Origin: Taxillus chinensis
Taxonomy: Eukaryota > Streptophyta > Magnoliopsida > Santalales > Loranthaceae
Reading direction: 5' to 3'
DNA: 64,000 nucleotides
NCBI GenBank assembly: GCA_023512835.1
Contig: CM042091.1
Coordinates: 44,158,107 to 44,222,106 of the forward strand
Shown: positions 54,404 through 64,000 of the stretch, piece by piece
Position numbering within the stretch: position 1 is the stretch's first letter
How the letters are laid out: the number at the start of each line of letters is the position of its first letter
Notes under the pieces: model-generated
What the model was told of the DNA's origin: nothing
What the model saw: only the letters and a program-made list of their open reading frames with translations
Database searches by the model: none
Translations under genes and position numbers: made by a program

Positions 54404-55725
54404 TGTCATGCCCCGGATTTCCTACCCAAAGAAACCAGTTCGTGACTCCCCTTTACCCACGCTGTGGATAGGGGGTTGAAGTGAAATAACTCCACACATG
54501 GTCACAACCCACATCAGAAATTCACCAAAGCAAAACAAATGACTTTATTAGATTTGAAACACAATGTCAACAAAGCAAGCATGCCTTTATTACAATTGAG
54601 TCTCCTTTACAATATCTCCCCACTGGGGTTACAAGGCCTCACAAAAATAATATAATACCTATAATACCAATAACATTAAACAAGCCACAAAACAGAACTG
54701 ACTTCCACCTTGGTGTTCCCACCTAACGCCTGTAAGTTCGTAAAAGAAAATACATCACAGTAGGAGGGGTGAGCAACCATAGCTCAGTAGGATCATGTCT
54801 CCCCAACCCATCCCATGCTCCTAGCATCTACATAAGGGCGTGCATAAGTGCAGCGTCGTGGCAATACTATTTTAACAGGTATAATCACATTTAAAACATG
54901 TTAACACAGCCACACAGGCTCACAATTTGCCACACAGGCTCCATTTTCACAGCCACACAGGCTCACAATTTGCCACATAGGCACACAATCTACCACACAG
55001 GCTCACAATCTGCCACGGGCTTCCACAGCCACCGGGCTTCATATAACCAGCCACGGGCTCCCACAGCCACCGGGCTTCACATAACTAGCCACGGGCTTCC
55101 ACAGCCACCGGGCTTCACATAACCAGCCACGGGCTTCCATAGCCACCGGGCTTCACATAACCAGCCACGGGCTTCCACAGCCACCGGGCGTAAAACCAAA
55201 CACATAACATACATTAGTCACACAGGCATAATATCAAACACTTAACTTACATAGCCACACAGGCATAAAACCAAACACATAACATACATCAGTCACACAG
55301 GAATAATATCAAACACTTAACTTGCATAGCCACACAGGCATAATATCAAGCAATATGCCATTGAAGGCCAACATCTATATAGGATATCACACCTATATGG
55401 ATTTACGTATAAATATATATATATCTAGATAACCATAGATCACCTACCACAAGGCCTAAACCCTGGGATAGGTTCAAGGAACAGGACAAAACCCCTACCT
55501 CTGGAAGATCCATCACGCTCTTGCTTCCACGCCTAATGCTGTCCAACCACGGAAATGACAACGGCAGCCATGATCTGGAGCTCTCTCTCTCTCTCAACCT
55601 CCCTCTCTCTCTCTGCGACGGCTGCAGCGGAAGAACCCTAAAACCACAACACAAAGGGGCTCCTCCTCTTTATATAGACACCTCAACATCAAAATGACGT
55701 AGTTTTTGATTAAGTAAACTCCAAT
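54404..55725 (-). repeat. Element G partial 3' LTR
   Basis: The LTR end CCGGGGCATGACA is at 54404, matching LTRs A and B in order of features: CT/GA run (55579-55620), TATA box (about 55670), one ACGT near-palindrome, donor GAG|GTAGGG (55498). The acceptor position (near 54742) reads TTTTAC instead of TTGCAG, so it is lost. The homology breaks at about 55725. Confidence 0.82.
55013..55190. repeat. 38-bp tandem repeat in LTR G
   Basis: CCACGGGCTTCCACAGCC units start at 55013, 55051, 55089, 55127 and 55165, exactly 38 bp apart. They lie within the predicted intron region of the LTR. Confidence 0.92.
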
Positions 55726-56660
55726 TGAGCTGACAACAAGCGCTGACGAATCAACTTGACCTTTTCCGTTGCCTCCTGAACCAACTGTGGTCCCAAAAGA
55801 GCTGCCTCTCCTACGTCAGTCCAACACAAAGGTGATCGGCACGGTCTGCCATACAACGCCTCAAAAGGAGCCATCCCAATGGATGCCTGATAACTGTTGT
55901 TGTAGGCAAACTCCACCAAAGGAAGGTGAGTTGCCCACGAACCCCCAAAATCTAACACACATGCCCTTAACATATCCTCCAATGTCTGATTCGTCCTCTC
56001 AGTCTGACCGTCAGTCTCAGGGTGAAAGGCTGTGCTCAAGTTGAGCTGTGTCCCCATAGCCTCCTGCAAGCCTGCCCAAAAATGAGAAGTGAACCTCGAA
56101 TCTCTGTCGGACACAATCGACGACGGCACTCCATGCAATCTCACAATCTCGTTCACTTACAGCTAGCTCAACGTTCCGATGGAATCCTGCTCTCGAACGG
56201 CAAGAAAATGGGCCGACTTGGTTAGTCGATCCCCAATCACCCATATCATGTCTTTCCTCCCAATGGTGGGTGGAAGATTAGTCACAAAGTCCATCGCTAT
56301 GTGGTCCCACTTCCACTCCGCGATCGGCAATAGTTTCAACATACCTGCTGGCCGCTGATGCTCAGCCTTCACCCACTGACACGTGAGGCACCTCGAAACA
56401 AAAGTAGCTACATCACGTTTCATCCTAGGCCACCAAAAATGTCCCCGAAGTGCATGGTACATCTTCGTACCCCCAGGATGCACAACAACTCTAGACTGAT
56501 GAAACTCCCTCATCACTTCATCTCGGAGAGAAGAAGCCACTACTAGCCACCCCTGAAAAGACAACTCATGCTCAAGACCCTCTGTCAAATCCTCAGATAG
56601 CTCACCAGCCTCAATACGGGCAAGAAGAACCTCACACTCAATATCCCCCAATTGTCCCTC
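55726..56660 (-). pseudogene. Element G integrase
   Basis: Zinc-binding region [20 protein letters not shown] with CLTCQWVK, core [20 protein letters not shown] and [11 protein letters not shown]. All three acidic residues are present. A stop near 56160 splits the core. At 55726 the frame runs straight into LTR sequence, so the C-terminal module and chromodomain are deleted. Confidence 0.85.
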
Positions 56661-58100
56661 CCGGACTCACTGGTACAGCTCAAGCACAACAACAATAGGA
56701 CTCAGGACTGTCCCACCATCACGAGCAATAGGCTGCAACTGCAACATCACCAACTGCTCCATCAGCTTCCACTCTTTCACTGCCACCTCAACTTTTCCTT
56801 TCCTACTCAATGCCTCAGCTACAACATTGCCCTTGCCCGGGGTACAGGCAAGAGTAAAGTTAAAGGTCTGCAAATACTCCACCAATCTCCTCTACCTCAA
56901 ATTCAAGTCCTTCTAAGTAAAGATGTACTGAAGGCTCTTGTGATTTGAGAACACCACAAACTTTTCCCCCAAGAGATAATGCTGCCAACTCTTCAAGGCA
57001 AAGATGATAGCCGCCAACTCAAGATCGTGAGTAGGGTAGTTCTACTCATGAGGTTTCAACTGCCTCGACCCATAAGCTACTACATTGTGCTCCTGCATAA
57101 GCACACACCCCAAACTAATCCTGGATGTATCACAATACACCTCATATGGGACGTCCTCCCTAGGTAACCTCAACACAGGTGCAGTGGTCAAATGGGTCTT
57201 GAGAGCCTCAAACGCCTGCTGACACTTGTCAGTCCACTCAAACTTCACTCCCTTCCGGGTCAACGCCATCATAGGAGCCGCCAAACGGGAGAACCCCTCT
57301 ACAAAACGACGATAATACCCCGCTAAGCCAAGGAAACTACGAACCTCGAAAACATTGGTTGGCCTCTCCCATGATGATACAGCCTCAATCTTAGCTGGGT
57401 CCACTCTAACTCCCTCAGCTGACACTACATGGCCAAGAAAATGAACCTCCTGTATCCAAAACTCACATTTGCTAAACTTAGCAAACAATTGCTGGTCCCT
57501 CAAGGTTTGTAACACTGTTGCCAAATGCTCCAAATGCTCCCTCTCCGTCTTGGAATACACCAAAATATCGTCAATGAACACAACTACAAAAGAATCCAAG
57601 TATGGAACAAAAACTTGGTTCATATGATGTATGAACACGGTTGGTGCATTAGTGAGCCCAAAAGGCATCACTACCCACTCATAATGCCCATACCGGTACC
57701 GAAAAGCAGTCTTAGGGATGGCCTCATCCCTAACCCTCAACTGGTGGTACCCCGATCGCAGATCTATCTTGGAAAACCACTAGGCCCCACTCAACTGGTC
57801 AAACAAGTCATCTATCCGAGGCAATGGATACTTGTTCTTCACAGTCACCAAATTCAGCTTCCTATAGTTAATGCAAAGACGAAGTGTACCATCTGCCTTC
57901 TTTGCAAAGAGCACTGGAGCACCCCAGGGTGAGGTACTCGGCCTGATATACCCCTGGTTCACTAACTCCTCTATCTGCCTCTGAAGCTCCCTCAACTCAG
58001 CTGGTCCCATATGATAAGCCACTTGGGAGATCGGACCCGTCCCCAGTACCAACTCAATAGTGAAGTCCACACTCCTCTTAGGTGGTAGACTCCTCAACTC
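56661..58100 (-). pseudogene. Element G reverse transcriptase and RNase H
   Basis: RT with [32 protein letters not shown], the catalytic [14 protein letters not shown] and [13 protein letters not shown]. RNase H follows with [18 protein letters not shown] and, after further stops (near 57040 and 56890), GNVVAEALSRKGKVEV. The usual D of VVADALS is E here. Also near 57780 a stop replaces the residue after QLSGA. Confidence 0.85.
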
Positions 58101-58245
58101 CTCAGGAAAGACATCCTAAAATTGGTCAAAAACTGCTGGCCACACCCTCTTTCCCACTTTCCCCTCCTCAGCAAAGGTTAGGGCTGCCAACCTATTGGTA
58201 ATGGCACCTTACTGGTCCAACACTCGCCTCACGATGCCACTCCCC

Positions 58246-58686
58246 CTACAGGGTGCAAGAAACCCCCGCAGGTGACATGAATATTACTCGTCGCCGGTAA
58301 CAATCTATCTTGGCCTGGAAAGCCATATGCCAATCCATACCCAAAATCAGATCAAACGTCCTCAATAGCATCACATACAAATTAAAGCTAAGTTCCACAT
58401 CTCTTATTGTTAACACACAGTCACGGCATACACGTTGCACCTCAATCATACCTCCCACCGGAGACTCCACAACTAGGGGTCTCTCTGCCTCAACACATAC
58501 GAACCCCAAGCCATCAATTACAAGCTCAGCAACAAAATAACACGATGCACCCGTATCGAAAAGAACAGAAGCAAGCGTACAAGAGATCAAAAGGGTACCT
58601 CTAACCACCGATGGTCTTGCCCCACCCTCCGCCGGTGGAGGTGGTAGTTCAGCCTCCTCCTGGTGTGTTGCATTCAGCGCAAACAT
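58246..58686 (-). pseudogene. Element G protease
   Basis: VLFDTGASCYFV active-site motif (usually DTGASHSF) and LILGMDWHMAFQAKIDCYRR. It is in frame with gag but not with RT: a frameshift lies between 58100 and 58246. Confidence 0.82.
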
Positions 58687-60018
58687 CCTCCCTTGGTCTG
58701 TGCCACTGGTTGGCTCACTTACTAGACGGTTCCCGCCCTGATTGCCTCTAGCATTAGTCTGCTGTCGCTCTGGTCTCCCTTGAGGTCGGGACTGGCTGGA
58801 TTCGGCCTGACTAGCCTGCCACTAACGAGCTGGTCTCTCTACTGGTGCACGAAAATTTGCATCACTCCTCATGCTGGTTGTCAATCCTCCTGCTCCCCTG
58901 TTGCCATTCCTGCAAACCTGGCTCAAATGGCCCTCTCGTCCACAGCTATTGCATCGCTAGTCCTTCTTGGGACACTCCCTCCTGAAGTGGCCTTGCTCCC
59001 CATAGCAATGACAACCACTGGGGGGACCTCCTGCTGAACCTCCCTGCCTACTGCCGCCAAAGGTGAACCTCCTGAGGTTCACAGATGGTTGACCCCGGCT
59101 GCGGAAAGAACTGCTATCTCTCTCTTTAGTGTTGGGCCTCTTGGACCCTAAATCACGCTCAGACCCACCCTACAACTGGTGACCCAGATGGGCCTGCCTC
59201 CCATCATCCAGCTCCCGCTCAGCTATACGAGCTGTCTCAACAACCTCAATATATGTCCTTAAATGCAGAATCACCACCCTCTGCCTAAGGGCTGGCCTGA
59301 GACCCAAGGTGAACTTGTGGGCCTTCAGGTCCTCCTTTGCCACAGTCTCAGGAGCAAATCTACTCAAACTCCGGAACTCCCGCTTATATTCGGGCACTGT
59401 CCTTGATCCCTGCTTCAGGCTGTCAAATTCTTCTCTCTTCTGCTATCTCAATGACTCGGGGAAGAACTTGTCATGGAAGAGTTGCAAGAACTCCTCCCAC
59501 AGCATGCACTGCACTGCACGGCTCCCCGTGACACTCTACCACCATTCCAAAGCATTCCCCTCTAGCTTCCGAATGGCCAGTCTCACCTTGTCCTCCTCCC
59601 GGGGCAGGAGAAAAGAAAACACATGCTCGATCTGCCTCAACCAATGCTCAGCTATCACTGGATCCCCCTCTCCCTTGAACCTTGAAGGTTGTTCCTTTCA
59701 GAACCTCATCGCAACATCATCCTCTGCATGGTGCATCGGTACGCCACCCAGCGAACTCTCACGCTCACAAAGTAGCTCCCTTACTGGCGGTGGTGGTGGT
59801 GGCACCACCTGCTGTGCTGCCATTTCACGGTACACTTCCTCCCGGACCTCTTGCCGGATTCCCTCCCTCAGCTCTTGGACTTCCCGTCGGATGCCCTCTC
59901 GCAGCTGTGCTAACAACAGCGCATGTCCTCCAGCGGGCTGTCCCGCACCTGGACTCTCATGGGAAGATGACTCATCAGCCACTGCCCCGGACGCATGTGC
60001 CACTCTCCTCGGTGGCAT
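58687..60018 (-). pseudogene. Element G gag
   Basis: Starts MPPRRVAHASGAVADES at 60018, has the repeated EGIRREVQELREGIRQEV helix, the gag core with ALEWW and LWEEFLQLFHDKFFPES, LSRFAPETVAKEDLKAHKF, and two decayed CCHC knuckles (CHCYGEQGHFRREC and CNSCGREGHLSQVC). Stops near 59698 and 59460 and others break it. Gag and protease remain in one frame. Confidence 0.83.
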
Positions 60019-60351
60019 TCTTACTACACGAAGTAAGAAAGATAATTGTCAAAACACATTCGAAATCTATCGCGTGTCACTACCCCTACCCCATTTATCA
60101 ACTCAATTGTCACATAGCTTTACACTTTGCACACATTTCGGTTCTCATTAAGTCACATTGCACAAGTAGCATTTCCTTAAGCACACAGCTCAAGTTATCA
60201 CAATATCAGAGTTGCACAGATTAAATCACGTTCCTCGCATTTTCCTATCATATACTCTATCTCAGTTATCCACACAATCACACATAGACAACAAATGCAA
60301 CTAGTGCCCTAATGCCAATGCATGCAATTCCTACCACAGGACTGGACTACC

Positions 60352-62215
60352 CACTACAAGAAATCAAGCCTTTAGTAAGACATAAAATGTGTTACCGTAA
60401 GATACTGTAACACTTTTAGGGGTGTTAGGTCTGCTTGGCTTATGGAAAGTCTTACATTTTTCGGTAATACTTTTTGGTGTGTTACGATTTTATGTTACAA
60501 TAGATCATATAGTAACATATGTTATTGTGTTATAATACATTTCCATAAGCATTTTTTAAGCTTACCATAGCAATCTCTACATAACACTTTTTATTGTGTT
60601 ATAATTATGTGTTATCAAAAATCATACAATATGACCTTTTTTGTGTTAGGAAAAGTGGCCGACATACCATAAGCCAAGCAGACCTAACACACCAAAAAGG
60701 CTTATAATAAATGACACAAAAATATAATAAGCCTTCATAAATGCTTGCAATATATCATTGATTACAATTTAACAAATACGTATACATTACAAAAACATTA
60801 AATATTCAAAAAAAAAACCAAACTATCCAAAATATTATTAATATCTGTCTACATTAAGAAATAATATTCTAATGTATTATAATCCAAAATAACCATGTCC
60901 AAAATTTTTTACAACATCGTTGTCTTACATAATATAAATACTAAATGTCTCAAAACAAAACCCTTAGTCATGCCATCTTCATTCCATGTCATAATAAATT
61001 GCAAGCATTTCATCATTCTGCAAGAAAAACTAAAACAATAGTTGAAATTATAAAAAGTAGACTAAAAAAATAAACAGTAACATGTTTAAGGTCTACCATC
61101 ATACATTCATACATATATTGTTGCTAAACATATCATGATCAGATAATGCATCTTTGTAGTATATGGTTCAACTCACCAACTCTTTTACTTTTAGGAAAAT
61201 TTTTCTTTAAAACCAAGCAGTCCTACGAGAAAAAATAATAGTAAACCATAAAATGACGAGTGAAAATTAAACAAATTTTAAAAAAATCAATATTATGTAT
61301 GAAAGGTAGGAAAATACATGAAATCAAATATTCATCAATTATCTACGGTGGAGATAAGTAATGATGATGGTGTTATTGTTGTTGTTTGTACTACTGCTGT
61401 TGTTAGAGTTCACCATCCCAGCCATTACAGATGACATGACCACTATTTTTCCACAAGTGATGCTGCATTTTTCTGCATCCTCAGTCGCGAACGTCTGCTG
61501 GTAATAAGTAGTAGTAAGTAAAAATATATTTATTTTCCCACATGCTCAGATTAATAATTAAAGAGATGTATAGTAAAAAATGAACGGTGGGGGGTGCATG
61601 GTAGTAAGTAGTAGGGTAGGTTAATTACCTGCTGGCATATGTTATTTTTCTTCATAGTCTGATCAGACATGAGGCCGAAGTGGATGTGGGGAAAATGGAC
61701 CCACTGTGCATGGAGAAAGAAATAACTAAAGAAATAAAATTAACGAACAGGGATAACGGAAACATATACATCAACCCTAATTCAAGACCTTGATCGAGAC
61801 GTTCCTTATCCCTACATTGCAAATGAATTGGACATTTGAGAAATACCAAGGGCTATATTGAATAGTTCTCTACTCAATGACAAAATAAAAATACATGCAA
61901 ATACTACAAATATTTTTGAACATAATTTCCTATCTCACATTACTTTCCCAGGGAAGAAGAAATTTAGAAAACTCACATAGTTGAGGTTAGCATTTGTATT
62001 ATCTTTTTCTGGTTCGAACGACAATGAGTCTCAAGATCAATAATCAATTCATCTTTCACAGCTTGAAGATACAAATCAAACACTAATAAAACTTTACTCA
62101 TAAATAGATTAAATGAAAATTTCAGTTGCATGGCATACCTCTCCATCACTAGGATTTACAATTTGAATAATGTCAACTAAGACTTCCATGACATTCCAAA
62201 TGGAATCTAGACTTG
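60352..62215. mobile_element. CACTA (En/Spm-type) transposon end
   Basis: Begins CACTACAAGAAATC, the classical CACTA terminus, exactly where element G sequence is interrupted (ACTACC|CACTACAAG; element B continues ACTACCCTAAG). The first 350 bp contain many GTGTTA/GTTACAA/TAACAC subterminal motifs and a perfect 24-bp inverted pair (60422-60445 and 60667-60690). The other terminus is not visible. The right limit is where Sirevirus gag begins. Confidence 0.68.
61345..62215 (-). pseudogene. Exon-like segments in the CACTA element
   Basis: On minus, short open segments end in plausible splice signals. About 62215-62140 reads SIWNVMEVLVDIIQIVNPSD and stops at a GTATGC donor. About 62075-61980 reads VKDELIIDLETHCRSNQKK. 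A segment ending CQQ has donor GTAATT at 61628. The next starts QTFATEDAEKCSITCGK after TTACCAG near 61497. They may be exons of a transposon protein. I do not recognise a domain. Confidence 0.28.
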
Positions 62216-62451
62216 TTTCGGTGCCCAAACTTGTTTCGGGCAGTTAAGAGAAACAACAGTAGTGTCAATAGTTCCGGATTTCACAATGTTAGGGCTTTTG
62301 CTTTCCAGGTTGACATTACTTTGTGAGCGTGAGTTGCTTCTTTTATTTGGGTTTTCTTGGGAGAGACACTCCTTTGAGATTTGGATTTGGATTTCATCGA
62401 AGAACCCTTTTTGATGAACTGATCTTTATTAATACGAACTTGATGACAAAG

Positions 62452-63438
62452 CTAGTTATCAGATAAACTCCAACATTCATAGTGATAATGACCTATTTCT
62501 TTACAGATGGAACAGACACTATGGTGTGGAGTACAAATAGGGGATACAGGTCTCTTAGGTTTTACAGACATTCTATTCTGTTCCCTATGACCTAGTCCAT
62601 TACGTTTGGGTGATGCGCTCTTGGCCTTAGATGCGTCAGCCTTAGCCTTTCCTTTCCTTTTGGATGTTACAGTTTTGGCTTGAACTGCAGCAGCTCTCCC
62701 TTCATTGTTAGTTACGGGTGCTATTGCTTCGGGAACTGCAGTAACAGCCTTGGCTCCACAATCATAAACTATGGTGCCATCTGAAATGAAACCATCCAAC
62801 TGTTTAGATGTACTAACAGGATAAAGGTTGGTTAGTTTCAGAATGAAATCCGGAGGACACTCAGTAGTCTGTGTGGAGGTCGATGGTTCGAAACCTAGGC
62901 CAGGTTTGACTCGGATGTTATCCGGATCAGTCCTAAATGTAGAGGCTATTTCCCCGGATTTTAGCCACTTATGATTTATTTTCTTTTCCTGTTCCAATTC
63001 ATTCTCGAGTCTTTTCACAATAACTTTTAGGCCTGATAGGTTGGTATTTAGCAAATGATTTTCAGCTCTTAGATCATGATACCAAGCCCCTTTTCCTCTG
63101 AAGTCAGCAATGTCCTTTTCAAGTCTAGTAATAGTAAATTCAAGACGTTTGTTCTGACTTTCCATATCTTTGTACATTTGAGTAATTATTAGTCTCTCAT
63201 TCTTTTCATGATCACGTTCAGTAACAAGAGATTCTAATTTACTTATGAGCTCAGAGATTGAAGGTACCTCAGTATTTGCCATAAGGCAGACGTTCGGTTT
63301 AGGAGTTGGCTCATCATCCGAGGATTCCTCCTCTTCTTTCGAGCCACTGACGTACTTTGTGACGAACGCCTTCCTTTTGTTCTTGCTATTGTCTGAGGTG
63401 GAGCGGCAAGGAGTAACCTTGTAACTTTTCTCGGCCAC
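62452..63438 (-). pseudogene. Sirevirus Gag C-terminal half
   Basis: A 328-codon frame: basic start, acidic Ser/Glu stretch (EEEESSDDEPTPKPN), the Sirevirus-like CLMANTEVPS, a coiled coil (about residues 60-160), GTIVYDCGAKAVTAVPEA, a Lys/Ala-rich segment and the knuckle CSICKEIGHYHYEC. It ends at a stop where the basic tail would continue. Upstream (63440-63520, minus) is a first knuckle reading CYNCGKTGYWAKDC, where the usual His is Tyr (CAC to TAC), so zinc binding is probably lost. Confidence 0.8.
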
Positions 63439-63602
63439 TTTAGATTTAGATTTGCAGTCCTTGGCCCAGTAACCGGTTTTCCCGCAGTTGTAGCATTCCT
63501 GGGAACTGGACTCTGATCGCTCCTTCCTTCAGAAAGATGATGAGGAGCCTCTTCTGAATCCTTTTCTGCTTTTCCGTAGGAATCACTTGAAGGATTTGAC
63601 AT

Positions 63603-64000
63603 GGAGAGCTATTTCCTCTTCCTCGTCAGAGTCAGAATTCTCGGACTCGTCAGTATCATCGTTCCTCAGTATGCTAAGACATTCTGTAGCTTTAAGAGCT
63701 ACCCCCTTTTCTCTTCAAGCTATTTTCTCGTCCCGGTCAGAGTATTTAAACCTGACCTCATGACTCCGTAGCTCTCCATAAAGTTCTTCAAGGGGAACAT
63801 ACTGCCAGTTCTTGTCGGATTGCATCTGGAGTTGTTTAGAGTAGTAGCGATCCGGCAAGGAGTGAAAGAACTTGTCATTGATCTGAGATTGAGAATAATG
63901 CTCATTGACAGTTTTTAGCTCCAGGATGAGCTTGCCGAATCTCCGATAGATGCTCTCGAGTGATTCGCCCGGTTTGTGATTGAAACTCTCAAAGTTCTGT
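63603..64000 (-). pseudogene. Sirevirus Gag core (partial)
   Basis: The minus-strand frame encodes the end of the UBN2-type core: the ESFNHKPGESLESIYRRFGK-like segment and a YYSKQLQMQSDKNWQ-like segment, parallel to 48570-48785. A Ser/Glu/Asp-rich linker follows toward the first zinc knuckle. It is interrupted by stops and a frame change near 63600. Confidence 0.7.

Larger units (their letters stand above)
54404..60351 (-). mobile_element. Element G: decayed Tekay/Del-type gypsy, minus
   Basis: Partial 3' LTR, then integrase, RNase H, RT, protease and gag in reverse order on minus. A deletion joins the LTR (about 55725) directly to the integrase, removing the LTR start, polypurine tract and chromodomain. 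The PBS and 5' LTR are gone; the sequence ends at 60351 at a CACTA terminus. Proteins are closest to element B. Confidence 0.88.
62216..64000 (-). mobile_element. Sirevirus-type copia gag, second copy (continues off the right edge)
   Basis: Minus-strand gag homologous to 48318-49490 but with the middle part present. It runs off the window at 64000 within the UBN2-type core and is cut on the left near 62215 by the CACTA region, just after a segment ending CPKQVWAPK. Confidence 0.82.

Overview
The window is plant nuclear DNA, and about nine tenths of it is transposable element. Support for this comes from Ty3/gypsy polyproteins with chromodomains, Ty1/copia (Sirevirus-type) gag genes, plant-type primer binding sites (initiator tRNA-Met, tRNA-Asp and TAT/Ogre-type), a CACTA terminus, a hAT-type MITE and one intron-containing plant gene of the CASP-like membrane protein family. 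No rRNA, tRNA, CRISPR or bacterial operon is visible. It looks like retrotransposon-rich intergenic DNA of a flowering plant. I do not name a species.

Layout. 1-8155: two small chromoviruses lie head to head (L on minus, R on plus) and share a single LTR at 2727-3111. 8156-12170: a TAT/Ogre-like LTR on minus with its 3' region, including a ten-unit 29-bp tandem repeat. 12180-12689: a copia relic. 12690-30500: a stack of Tekay/Del-type gypsy elements. The 3' end of element A (minus) abuts a 5'-truncated element C (plus). C is interrupted in its integrase by a complete nested element B (minus, 17369-26684) with near-identical LTRs and the target duplication ATTTC. 30501-34922: a second TAT-like LTR containing a 51-bp satellite and an unassigned segment. 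35782-38122: a hAT-type MITE with an 8-bp duplication, split by a solo gypsy LTR (D). 38265-39373: LTR fragments. 39627-40296: a MITE-like unit enclosing a GC-rich island. 41248-42303: the CASP-like gene, three exons, minus strand. 43519-44646: a 5'-truncated LINE. 44647-49537: a Sirevirus whose gag is split by solo LTR F (TSD GTGGC). 49538-54403: a non-autonomous LTR element with a tRNA-Asp PBS and one gag-like ORF. 54404-60351: a decayed Tekay element (G). 60352-62215: a CACTA end with exon-like pieces. 62216-64000: a second Sirevirus gag on minus.

The most interesting signal is shared by seven gypsy LTRs or LTR pieces (A, B left, B right, C, D, F, G; a fragment E keeps one end). Each has the same order: TATA box, GA-rich leader with telo-box-like motifs in several copies, a consensus splice donor AG|GTAGGG, a copy-specific array of short hairpin-forming repeats, a conserved block, and a pyrimidine-rich tract ending in (C/T)AG. 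This reads as a conserved 0.7-1.5 kb intron inside the LTR itself, with the fast-evolving minisatellites confined to it.

The only cellular gene that looks functional is the CASP-like one. Nearly all polyproteins carry nonsense codons, mostly explicable as C-to-T changes, as expected of methylated and silenced elements.
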